Origin: VBDM01 sp035280025
Lineage (GTDB): Bacteria; Pseudomonadota; Gammaproteobacteria; Burkholderiales; SG8-39
Assembly (NCBI GenBank): GCA_035280025.1
Contig: DATEGT010000006.1
Location: 1-6,784, forward strand
Reading direction: 5' to 3'
Length of the DNA: 6,784 bases
Shown here: positions 1-5,147 of the stretch, one piece after another
Layout of the letters: each line of letters opens with the position of its first letter
Numbering within the stretch: the first letter of the stretch is position 1
The notes under the pieces: model-generated
What the model saw: only the letters and a program-made list of their open reading frames with translations
Told to the model about the DNA's origin: nothing
Database searches by the model: none
Position numbers and translations under genes: made by a program

Positions 1-881
1 TCCACGACCATGACCGCGCTGTTGTCCTCGGCCTCGCGCGTCGACGCCCCCAGGTGCGGCAGCGCGATGACCGAAGGATTCCCGGCGAGCGCCGCGGCGG
101 GGAAATCGGTGACGTAGCGGCCGAGCTTCTTCTCCTTCAGCGCGGCCGCGACCGCCTGCGCGTCCACCACCTCCTCGCGCGAGAAATTCAGGAGGATCGC
201 GCCGGCGTGCGCCAGCTCCAGGCGCTTCGCGTCGATCAGGTGCCGCGTCTTGGCGAGGAGCGGCACGTGCAGCGTCACGAAGTGGCTGGCCTTCAGCACC
301 TCCTCGATCGAGTGCGCTTTCTTCACCTGCGAAGGCAGGCTCCAGGCGGCGTCCACCGTGATCTCGGGATCGTAGCCGAGCACGTTCATGCCCAGCTTGA
401 TGGCGGCGTCCGCGACCAGGCTGCCGATCTTTCCCAGCCCGATCACTCCGAGCGTATGCCCCGGCAGCTCCATGCCGGCGAAGGCCTTCTTCCCCGCTTC
501 GACCTTCTCCGAGAGCTGCCGGTCGTCGCCGGTCAGGGACGAAACGAACCCGAGCGCGGGCGCGAGATTGCGCGCAGCGATCAGCATCCCGGCGAGCACC
601 AGCTCCTTCACCGCGTTCGCGTTCGCGCCGGGCGCGTTGAACACCGGCACGCCGCGCCCGCTCATCGCCTTCACCGGAATATTGTTCGTCCCCGCCCCCG
701 CGCGGCCGATCGCGCGCACCGAGTCGGGGATCTGCATCGAATTCATGTCGTGCGAGCGCACCAGGATCGCGTCGGGGCGCGCAGCGTCCTTGGAGACCCT
801 GTAGGACTTCTCCGGGAGGCGCTTCAGTCCGACCTGCGAGATCTGATTCAGCACGAGAATTTCGAATTTTCCTGCGGCCAT
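1..881 (-). CDS. serA: D-3-phosphoglycerate dehydrogenase, short type (C-terminus cut by window edge)
   Basis: Oxidises 3-phosphoglycerate to 3-phosphohydroxypyruvate with NAD, the first step of serine biosynthesis, in the cytosol. 293 residues are visible from ATG 881; the reading frame runs off the left edge, so the end of the substrate domain and any C-terminal ACT domain lie outside. Residues 82-100 carry the phosphoglycerate-dehydrogenase signature NAPGANANAVKELVLAGML. The NAD Rossmann fold has GLGKIG at 148-153, with an acidic D171 after the second strand (GYDPE), pointing to NAD rather than NADP. Catalytic Arg is R235 (NFSREEVVD) and catalytic His is H276 (PHLGAST). The Glu normally found between them is not obvious: the segment reads TDFPAAALAGNPSVIALPH. 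That arrangement is known in the roughly 390-residue form of the family. No Shine-Dalgarno precedes the ATG. Another D-2-hydroxyacid dehydrogenase is possible but less likely given the NAPGAN motif. Confidence 0.88.
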   Translation of the reverse strand, partial: MAAGKFEILVLNQISQVGLKRLPEKSYRVSKDAARPDAILVRSHDMNSMQIPDSVRAIGRAGAGTNNIPVKAMSGRGVPVFNAPGANANAVKELVLAGMLIAARNLAPALGFVSSLTGDDRQLSEKVEAGKKAFAGMELPGHTLGVIGLGKIGSLVADAAIKLGMNVLGYDPEITVDAAWSLPSQVKKAHSIEEVLKASHFVTLHVPLLAKTRHLIDAKRLELAHAGAILLNFSREEVVDAQAVAAALKEKKLGRYVTDFPAAALAGNPSVIALPHLGASTREAEDNSAVMVV

Positions 882-916
882 GCCCGAATCATAATCGATC
901 GCGCGGCCCGCGTCGG
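882..916 (-). promoter_or_regulatory. Putative leaderless promoter of serA
   Basis: On the minus strand TATGAT (893-888) matches the sigma70 -10 consensus at 5 of 6 bases. Counting from its last base at -7, +1 falls on position 881, the A of the serA ATG. At 17 bp spacing the -35 is poor (CCGACG, 916-911). There is no Shine-Dalgarno between this box and the start. A leaderless transcript is therefore inferred, not shown. Confidence 0.4.
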
Positions 917-945
917 CCGGGTCCGAAATACCGCCGCGTCATGCG

Positions 946-975
946 AAGCCCGGCGGCGAGCCGGGCTTTTTCTTT
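946..975 (+). terminator. Rho-independent terminator hairpin (rightward reading)
   Basis: A perfect 9-bp stem pairs AAGCCCGGC (946-954) with GCCGGGCTT (960-968) around a GGCGA loop. Counting from the T residues that end the stem, TTTTTCTTT follows on the plus strand. Read leftward the stem is followed only by UUCGC, so termination of the minus-strand operon ending at 980 would be weaker. Both neighbouring genes are on the minus strand, so its best orientation is against them. Confidence 0.7.
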
Positions 976-979
976 CCGC

Positions 980-1759
980 CTACGCCAGGACGAGCCTCAG
1001 CATCGGGTATGCCTCGAATTTCAGGCCGATTCCGGCGAGCATCGCCGGGTCTCCGCCCTGCAGCTCGCGCAGCTCCGCCTCGTCCTTCACCGCGAGCAAT
1101 CCCATCCCCCACGGACCCTTCGGGTCGCCGACGGGGCCGAAGGCGATCGCGGTCCCCTCGCCCGCGAGCCGCGTCCAGTACGCGACGTGCTTCTTCATCG
1201 CCTCCGCCTCGGCGGGCGTCATGTCGAAGGCGAAGCTCGGCCTGGGCGGAATCAGCCGGCAGAGGTAGTGCTTCTTCGGCTCCGCCCGGCCGCGCAGGTG
1301 CGCGACCAGCCATCCCAGGATCTGCTGCCAGCCGTCCGAGTGGCTCTGGCACGACTCGGACTCGACGAAGCCGTCGTGGCGCAGCGTGAGGCGCGTGCCG
1401 CCGTCGATCGGGTCGACGCGGAACGTGACCGTCGTCTCGGGGCCCGGGTCCCAGTCGGACTTCCAGGTCTGGACGAGCTTCCGCGGAGGATCGACCTCGA
1501 CGATCCTTCCGCCCACGGAAAACGTCGTGCCGTCGGCGCCTTTGCCGTCCGCGCGCCAGGCTCCGCCGGGGCGCAGGTCGACCTGCCACGCGGTCGTACG
1601 GTAGGCGCCGTCCGAGCCCCACCAGCGCACGATCTCCTCGCCGCTCGTCAGCGCCCGGAACACGCGCTCGGGCGGCGCGGCGATCTCGACGGTCGCTAGG
1701 ATGCTGCCCGCGGAGAGGTCCGCGACGGCGCGCGCTGCGTTCAGTGCATGTTTGCTCAT
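980..1759 (-). CDS. SRPBCC (AHSA1-like) domain fused to YCII-related domain
   Basis: A 259-residue protein of two domains. Residues about 18-158 are an SRPBCC/AHSA1-like fold: ATVEIAAPPERVFRALTSG, then RWWG at 45-48, WQVDLRPGGAW at 58-68, and a C-terminal helix containing GWQQILGWLVAHL. These form a hydrophobic ligand-binding cup; the ligand is unknown. Residues about 163-258 are a YCII-related domain: HYLCRLIPPRP, the conserved-type His in KKHVAYW (H191), FGPVGDPKGPWGMG at 207-220, and an end like free-standing YciI proteins. The start is ATG 1759: it has GGAG 5 bp upstream and overlaps the arsR stop as ATGA, giving translational coupling. An in-frame upstream ATG at 1828 lies inside arsR and would add 23 unrelated residues, so it is rejected. 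The protein is probably cytosolic; function is not established, though these domains usually occur as separate small proteins. Confidence 0.88.
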   Translation of the reverse strand: MSKHALNAARAVADLSAGSILATVEIAAPPERVFRALTSGEEIVRWWGSDGAYRTTAWQVDLRPGGAWRADGKGADGTTFSVGGRIVEVDPPRKLVQTWKSDWDPGPETTVTFRVDPIDGGTRLTLRHDGFVESESCQSHSDGWQQILGWLVAHLRGRAEPKKHYLCRLIPPRPSFAFDMTPAEAEAMKKHVAYWTRLAGEGTAIAFGPVGDPKGPWGMGLLAVKDEAELRELQGGDPAMLAGIGLKFEAYPMLRLVLA

Positions 1760-2076
1760 GGCTTCTCCAGATAACGTTTGAGATTCCCCAGGTTCACCTG
1801 CCACATCGCGCGGTAGCCCTCGATCCATCCGACCACCTTGCGCAGCGGCGCCGGCCGGATCTGGTAGACGCGCTCCCGCCCCGATCGCTCCTCCGATACG
1901 AGGCCGGCGCCGCGCAGCACCCGCAGGTGCTTGGAGACGGCGGGCCGGCTCCAGTCGAAGTCGGCGGCGAGCGCGTTCACGGCCATGGGGCCCGAGCGCA
2001 GCCGGTCGAGGATCCGGCGCCGCGTCGGATCGGCGATCGCGCGAAAGACGTCGGCGTCAGCCCGGGCGCGGTGCAT
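1756..2076 (-). CDS. ArsR-family winged-helix transcriptional repressor
   Basis: A 106-residue DNA-binding repressor. VFRAIADPTRRRILDRL (10-26) is the typical first helix of the family, the recognition helix is around DWSRPAVSKHLRVL (41-54), and the beta wing runs about 58-73. There is no cysteine anywhere, so it is not a thiol-based metal sensor of the ArsR/CadC kind. The C-terminus (WIEGYRAMWQVNLGNLKRYLEKP in parts, 84-106) resembles repressors paired with SRPBCC/AHSA1 genes. It is the first gene of a two-gene operon, overlapping the SRPBCC-YCII gene by 4 bp. It probably represses its own operon through the inverted repeat at 2082-2097. Start codon ATG 2076 is the only usable start before the HTH, but it has no Shine-Dalgarno and overlaps a promoter-like -10. 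The inducing signal is unknown. Confidence 0.9.
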   Translation of the reverse strand: MHRARADADVFRAIADPTRRRILDRLRSGPMAVNALAADFDWSRPAVSKHLRVLRGAGLVSEERSGRERVYQIRPAPLRKVVGWIEGYRAMWQVNLGNLKRYLEKP

Positions 2077-2104
2077 GATAGGTAACCATAAGGTTACATG
2101 TTAA
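2075..2104 (-). promoter_or_regulatory. Promoter-like -35/-10 pair for the arsR operon
   Basis: On the minus strand TTAACA (2104-2099) and TATCAT (2080-2075) each match the sigma70 consensus at 5 of 6 bases, spaced 18 bp. The inverted repeat at 2082-2097 fills the spacer, as expected for a repressed promoter. The difficulty is that -10 overlaps the arsR ATG, so transcription would start near 2068, inside the gene. A weaker alternative -10, TATGGT (2090-2085), would start transcription about 2 bp before the ATG. Confidence 0.45.
2082..2097. promoter_or_regulatory. Probable ArsR operator (inverted repeat)
   Basis: GTAACC-ATAA-GGTTAC is a perfect 6-bp inverted repeat with a 4-bp centre, AT-rich against a GC-rich background. 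It begins 5 bp upstream of the arsR start, between the promoter-like boxes. A palindrome of this size upstream of an ArsR repressor is the normal autoregulatory arrangement. Binding is inferred from position and symmetry. Confidence 0.68.
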
Positions 2105-2116
2105 GCGCGCCGCCGA

Positions 2117-2129
2117 GGCTTGTCAAGCC
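2117..2129. repeat. Short inverted repeat upstream of the VOC gene
   Basis: GGCTTG-T-CAAGCC is a perfect 6-bp inverted repeat with a single central base. It lies between the arsR operator and the VOC promoter-like region, about 57 bp upstream of the VOC start. It is unrelated in sequence to the arsR operator. It could be an operator for another regulator, or chance. Confidence 0.35.
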
Positions 2130-2149
2130 GCGATGGAAAGGCGCCCGGA

Positions 2150-2158
2150 TGCTATCCT
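2150..2158 (+). promoter_or_regulatory. Possible extended -10 promoter of the VOC gene
   Basis: TGCTATCCT carries the extended -10 TGn followed by TATCCT (4 of 6 matches). No good -35 is present at 17 bp. Transcription would begin near 2165, giving a leader of about 20 bases that contains the AGGGAG ribosome site at 2171-2176. Confidence 0.35.
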
Positions 2159-2185
2159 CCGCGCGATTCCAGGGAGCCGGGAACC

Positions 2186-2839
2186 ATGCTGACCCGCATC
2201 GACCACGTCACCATCGGCGTCGCGGACCTCGACGCCGGCATCGAGGCCTACCGGCGCATCGGCTTCGACGTCGACGCCGGAGGCGTCGCGCGCGCCGACG
2301 GCGACCGCCTCGAGTTCGTGCGCGGCAAGGACGGCATCCGGTCCGTCGCGATCGCGAGCGACGATCCGGCCGCCGACGCGAAGCGCGGCGGCGCCGGCTG
2401 GATCGAGCTCGTCCCGCCGGAGAGCGCGCCCGCGGGAAAGCACCCCAACCGCGTGCTGCGCATCGAGCGCGTCTACATCGCCGTGAAAGACCTCGAGGCC
2501 GCGGTCGAGCGCTACAGCCGCGCGCTCGGCGTGCCGCCGAAGATGGAGCGCGGCACCGTGATCCACGCCGACATGGCGATCTACCCGCTCGGGCCCACGG
2601 GCCTGGGCCTCGCGCAGCCGGTCGCGCCGGGCGTCTGCGCCGACGCGCTCGAGCGCCGCGGACCGGGACCGTTCCAGATCCTCTACCGCACCGCCAGCAT
2701 GGACGCCGCCGCGAAATGGATCGCCGGCCACGGCCTCCCGCCGCCCGTGCGGGGCGTCCGCAACACCGGCGAAGAAGCGATGCTCGTCGGCCCGGAGTAC
2801 GCGTGCGGGGTCTACGTCGGCTTCGTGGGGCCGGCGTAA
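2186..2839 (+). CDS. Glyoxalase/VOC-superfamily double-domain protein
   Basis: A 217-residue protein with repeated beta-alpha-beta-beta-beta modules of the vicinal-oxygen-chelate superfamily. The first half opens with RIDHVTIGVADLDAGIEAYR (4-23). The second opens with ERVYIAVKDLEAAVERYSRA (94-113) and continues with LGLAQP and a fourth module from about 163 to the end. H7 is the classical first metal ligand in module one. The equivalent position in the second half is Y97, and the usual late Glu is not evident in CGVYVGFV, so it may not bind a metal in the standard way. ATG 2186 is chosen because AGGGAG lies 9 bp upstream and the protein begins right at the fold; a further in-frame upstream extension to 2120 lacks both. 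It is divergent from the arsR operon and converges on the FecR gene 14 bp away. Substrate unknown. Confidence 0.82.
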   Translation: MLTRIDHVTIGVADLDAGIEAYRRIGFDVDAGGVARADGDRLEFVRGKDGIRSVAIASDDPAADAKRGGAGWIELVPPESAPAGKHPNRVLRIERVYIAVKDLEAAVERYSRALGVPPKMERGTVIHADMAIYPLGPTGLGLAQPVAPGVCADALERRGPGPFQILYRTASMDAAAKWIAGHGLPPPVRGVRNTGEEAMLVGPEYACGVYVGFVGPA

Positions 2840-2853
2840 GCGGCCGCGCGGCG

Positions 2854-3576
2854 CTAGAACCTGCGCATCGGGCCGCCCGTTCCCCCGGGCGTACGCAGCG
2901 AGCGCTGCAGATTCTCGATCGTGCGCAGCTGCATGCGCTTCACCGGCGACGGCGGGCTTTTCTCGTCCGGGATCTCGGTGCCGTAGCCGGGCTTGTCGAT
3001 CACGACGCTGCCGAACTTGTTCTCGACGACGATGGCGTTGCCGCCCGACCCTTCCGGCTCGAGCAGCGCCACCTTGGCGGAGGCATCCACCGTTTTCCCG
3101 TCCTGTTCGTGACGCTCGCTCACTTCGCCTTCGAAGCGCGTGCCGCGGATGCCGATCGTGGCGACGGCGATGGTGATGTGCACGTTTTCGTGCTTTCTGC
3201 GCGCGATCAGCCCGCTCACAAACCGGAACGCTCCCTTGAAAACCCTGGAGGAAAAGGCCTCCTCGCCGGTCCCGCCCGCCGCCTGGAGGAAGCGCTCCAC
3301 TTCGAATTCCGTATTCGGCCCGAGGGTGAAAAGGGACTTGTCCGTGAACTCGATCTCCAGGACGGTCCCGGCGCCCGTGCGGATCCGCTCTCCGGCGAAG
3401 ACCGGATCTCCCTGTGCGAGCTTCCGCACGGGGCCGCCCGGCGCCTGCGCGCTGCTCGAGCGCTCGCCCGTGATCCGCGACGCGCGCCCGACCGAAGCAT
3501 CCGCGGCCGCGGCGACCGACGCCGCCAGCATCAGGCCCAGGGCGATCAGGCTCACAGCGGCAGAATGGATTTTCAT
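2854..3576 (-). CDS. Secreted FecR-domain protein
   Basis: A 240-residue protein with a Sec signal peptide: MKIHSAAVSLIALGLMLAAS, then VAAAAD with likely cleavage near residue 25. A FecR domain follows, about 45-150: KLAQGDPVFAGERIRTGAG, LEIEFTDKSLFTLGPNTEF, FKGAFRFVSGLI, and the hallmark ATIGIRGTRFEG (139-150). A second beta-rich stretch reads KVALLEPEGSGGNAIVVENK and VVIDKPGYGTEI (168-202). The C-terminal 40 residues are basic and Pro/Gly-rich with no clear fold. Unlike true FecR of iron-dicitrate signalling it has no cytoplasmic anti-sigma domain or transmembrane helix, and no sigma-factor or TonB receptor gene is nearby. It is probably a periplasmic or envelope-associated ligand or scaffold protein. 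Start 3576 has AAGGAGG 6 bp upstream; an in-frame upstream ATG would precede that site and spoil the signal peptide. Confidence 0.87.
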   Translation of the reverse strand: MKIHSAAVSLIALGLMLAASVAAAADASVGRASRITGERSSSAQAPGGPVRKLAQGDPVFAGERIRTGAGTVLEIEFTDKSLFTLGPNTEFEVERFLQAAGGTGEEAFSSRVFKGAFRFVSGLIARRKHENVHITIAVATIGIRGTRFEGEVSERHEQDGKTVDASAKVALLEPEGSGGNAIVVENKFGSVVIDKPGYGTEIPDEKSPPSPVKRMQLRTIENLQRSLRTPGGTGGPMRRF

Positions 3577-3582
3577 TTCGCG

Positions 3583-3589
3583 CCTCCTT
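3583..3589 (-). promoter_or_regulatory. Strong Shine-Dalgarno of the FecR gene
   Basis: AAGGAGG on the minus strand is a near-full anti-16S match 6 bp before ATG 3576. It fixes the start at residue MKIHS. It overlaps the -35-like TTGACT on the opposite strand. Confidence 0.8.
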
Positions 3590-3617
3590 GACTTTCGCTC
3601 GAGCGGCACCCGACACT
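3588..3617 (+). promoter_or_regulatory. Possible leaderless promoter of the spermidine-synthase-like gene
   Basis: TTGACT (3588-3593) matches -35 at 5 of 6 bases. At 18 bp spacing lies GACACT (3612-3617), a weak -10 that keeps the two most important bases, A2 and T6. Six bases then separate it from ATG 3624, so +1 would be the A of the start codon. No Shine-Dalgarno precedes the ATG. Tentative. Confidence 0.3.
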
Positions 3618-3623
3618 CCGCCC

Positions 3624-5138
3624 ATGAGCACCCGCCTTCACGGATTCGGACTCCTGCTCTCGGTCACGCTGGCCGGCATGGCCGTGCTCGTCGTCGAGAT
3701 CACCGCGATACGGATGCTGGCGCCCTTTTTCGGGAATTCGATTTTTACGGTATCGAGCGTCATCGGCATTATCCTAGCTGCGCTGGGCCTTGGCTACTAC
3801 CTCGGCGGAACGCTCGCCGACCGCAAGCCCTCGGCGGGCTGGTTCTTCTCCCTGATCGTCGTCGCGGGCTTCTCGGTCCTGCTGCTGCAATTCCTGAACG
3901 CGGTCGTGCTGCCGGGCATCGGCTACCGGCTCTCCCTCGTCGACGGTCCGCTGATCGTGTCGCTCCTGATGTTCTTCCTGCCCGCGATGTTCCTGGCGAT
4001 GCTGTCGCCGTTCGCGATCGCGCTGCTGCACGCGGGCGAGACCGGCAAGGGCGCCGGCAGGGCGTCGGGGCTGGTGTTCTTCTGGTCGACGCTGGGCAGC
4101 ATCGCCGGGAGCCTCGCGACGGGATTCGTGCTGATCCCGCACTGGGGGATCGGCGGCATCGTCGCCGGCACCGGGTCGGGCCTGGTGCTGCTCGGCGGCG
4201 CCGGGCTCCTTGCGACGCGCAAGGCCAGGATCCTTCCGGCCGCCCTGGCGCTCCTGGGCGTGAGTGCCGGCATCGTGCTGGGGCACGGCGGGACGGCCGG
4301 AAGCGAGGTCTTCGCCGCGGACGGCGTGTACGAGAGGATCGTGATCCGCGACATTCCCTATCACGGCCGCACCGCGCGCATCCTGCTGCAGGACCTCGGC
4401 GTCAGCGGCGGCGTGTATCTGGACGACGGCAGCATGGCGTTCGACTACACCAAGTACTTCGACCTGTACCGCCTCTTCACTCCCGAATTGAGGACCGCGC
4501 TCGCGATCGGCGGCGGCGCCTACACCGTGCCGAAGTCCATCCTGCGCGAGTCCCCGCGCGCGATCGTGGACGTGGCGGAAACCGATCCTTCGCTGCACGC
4601 GCTGGCGCTCCGCTATTTCGGCCTGCCGGACGACGCGAGGCTGAGAAACCACGTGGCCGACGGGCGCCGCTTCCTGCACGACACGCCGGAGCGCTACGAC
4701 CTGATCTTCTCGGATGCGTACCGCTCGTTCATTTCCGCGCCGCCGCAGTTCGCCACGCTCGAATTCTTCCGGCTGGCGAGGAGCCGGCTGAAGGAGGACG
4801 GCGTGCTGATCGCCAACTTCTACGGCAGCCTCGCTCCGGATTCCCGGGCGGCGATCTGCTCCGTGCTCAGGACGATGCGCGCCGCCTTTCCGCAGGTCTA
4901 CGTCGTCGCCACGGCCGATCCGGCGAGCGAGGAGCTGCAGAATTTCATCTTCGTCGGGCACAACGCCTCGAACCCGGAGCGGCGAGTTGACCTGGGGCGG
5001 GCCGCGGCGCTGGAATGGCGCGCGTCCGCCGCCCTGCTCGAATCCTGCCCGGTGCTGACCGACGACTTCGCCCCGCTCGAGTACTACGCGGCGAACGCGA
5101 TCCGCCGCTACGACGCCCTCTCGAGGAGAGCGCGCTGA
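3624..5138 (+). CDS. Membrane-embedded spermidine-synthase-like protein
   Basis: A 504-residue two-part protein. Residues 1-225 form about seven transmembrane segments (roughly 8-28, 41-62, 72-95, 105-136, 147-171, 175-196, 201-221). Residues about 230-490 are a spermidine-synthase/SAM-type Rossmann domain: YLDDGSMAFDYTKYFD (265-280), AIGGGAYTVP (294-303, nucleotide loop), VAETDPS (317-323, acidic residue after the second strand), VADGRRFL (344-351) and YDLIFSDAY (358-366). The family is often annotated as fused MFS/spermidine synthase. Compared with genuine SpeE, the GGGDG loop is GGGAY, the YHE motif is YFD, and the catalytic DxTDPxGP becomes SDAYRS, so the second active-site Asp is missing. 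It may bind decarboxylated SAM or another nucleotide, but aminopropyl transfer to putrescine is doubtful. It is divergent from the FecR gene. ATG 3624 is preferred over TTG 3588, which sits in the opposite gene's ribosome-site region; neither has a good Shine-Dalgarno. Confidence 0.85.
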   Translation: MSTRLHGFGLLLSVTLAGMAVLVVEITAIRMLAPFFGNSIFTVSSVIGIILAALGLGYYLGGTLADRKPSAGWFFSLIVVAGFSVLLLQFLNAVVLPGIGYRLSLVDGPLIVSLLMFFLPAMFLAMLSPFAIALLHAGETGKGAGRASGLVFFWSTLGSIAGSLATGFVLIPHWGIGGIVAGTGSGLVLLGGAGLLATRKARILPAALALLGVSAGIVLGHGGTAGSEVFAADGVYERIVIRDIPYHGRTARILLQDLGVSGGVYLDDGSMAFDYTKYFDLYRLFTPELRTALAIGGGAYTVPKSILRESPRAIVDVAETDPSLHALALRYFGLPDDARLRNHVADGRRFLHDTPERYDLIFSDAYRSFISAPPQFATLEFFRLARSRLKEDGVLIANFYGSLAPDSRAAICSVLRTMRAAFPQVYVVATADPASEELQNFIFVGHNASNPERRVDLGRAAALEWRASAALLESCPVLTDDFAPLEYYAANAIRRYDALSRRAR

Positions 5139-5147
5139 CGCCGCTCT
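5127..5147. other. Inverted repeat over two convergent stop codons
   Basis: AGAGCG (5127-5132) pairs with CGCTCT (5142-5147) around a 9-base loop. The loop contains the plus-strand TGA at 5136 and the right arm overlaps the minus-strand TAG. No T-run follows on either strand, so it is not a classical intrinsic terminator. It may serve as a 3'-end structure for both genes, or be chance. Confidence 0.25.

Noticed and set aside
54..1268. Long plus-strand open frame opposite serA
   Set aside because: Arg/His/Leu-rich low-complexity translation with no domain. It is the antisense shadow of serA and of the SRPBCC-YCII gene in GC-rich DNA.
939..1622. Minus-strand open frame in another phase of the SRPBCC-YCII gene
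   Set aside because: Arg/Ala/Gly-rich translation typical of a shifted frame; the correct frame has recognisable domains.
2840..2853. GC palindrome between the convergent VOC and FecR genes as a terminator
   Set aside because: A self-complementary GC run is present but has no loop and no T-tract, so it does not qualify as an intrinsic terminator.
2098..3591. Long plus-strand open frame across the VOC and FecR genes
   Set aside because: It spans two real genes in the wrong frame or strand, with Arg-rich composition and no domain.
2123..3631. Long minus-strand open frame across the same two genes
   Set aside because: Same reason: shadow of FecR in a shifted phase and of the VOC gene antisense.
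3774..4961. Minus-strand open frame opposite the spermidine-synthase-like gene
   Set aside because: Low-complexity Arg/Gln/Glu/His composition and no domain; antisense shadow.
3140..4990. 616-codon plus-strand open frame overlapping the spermidine-synthase-like gene
   Set aside because: Highly Arg-rich, no signal peptide or membrane segments; the 3624-5138 frame gives a coherent membrane protein with Rossmann motifs.
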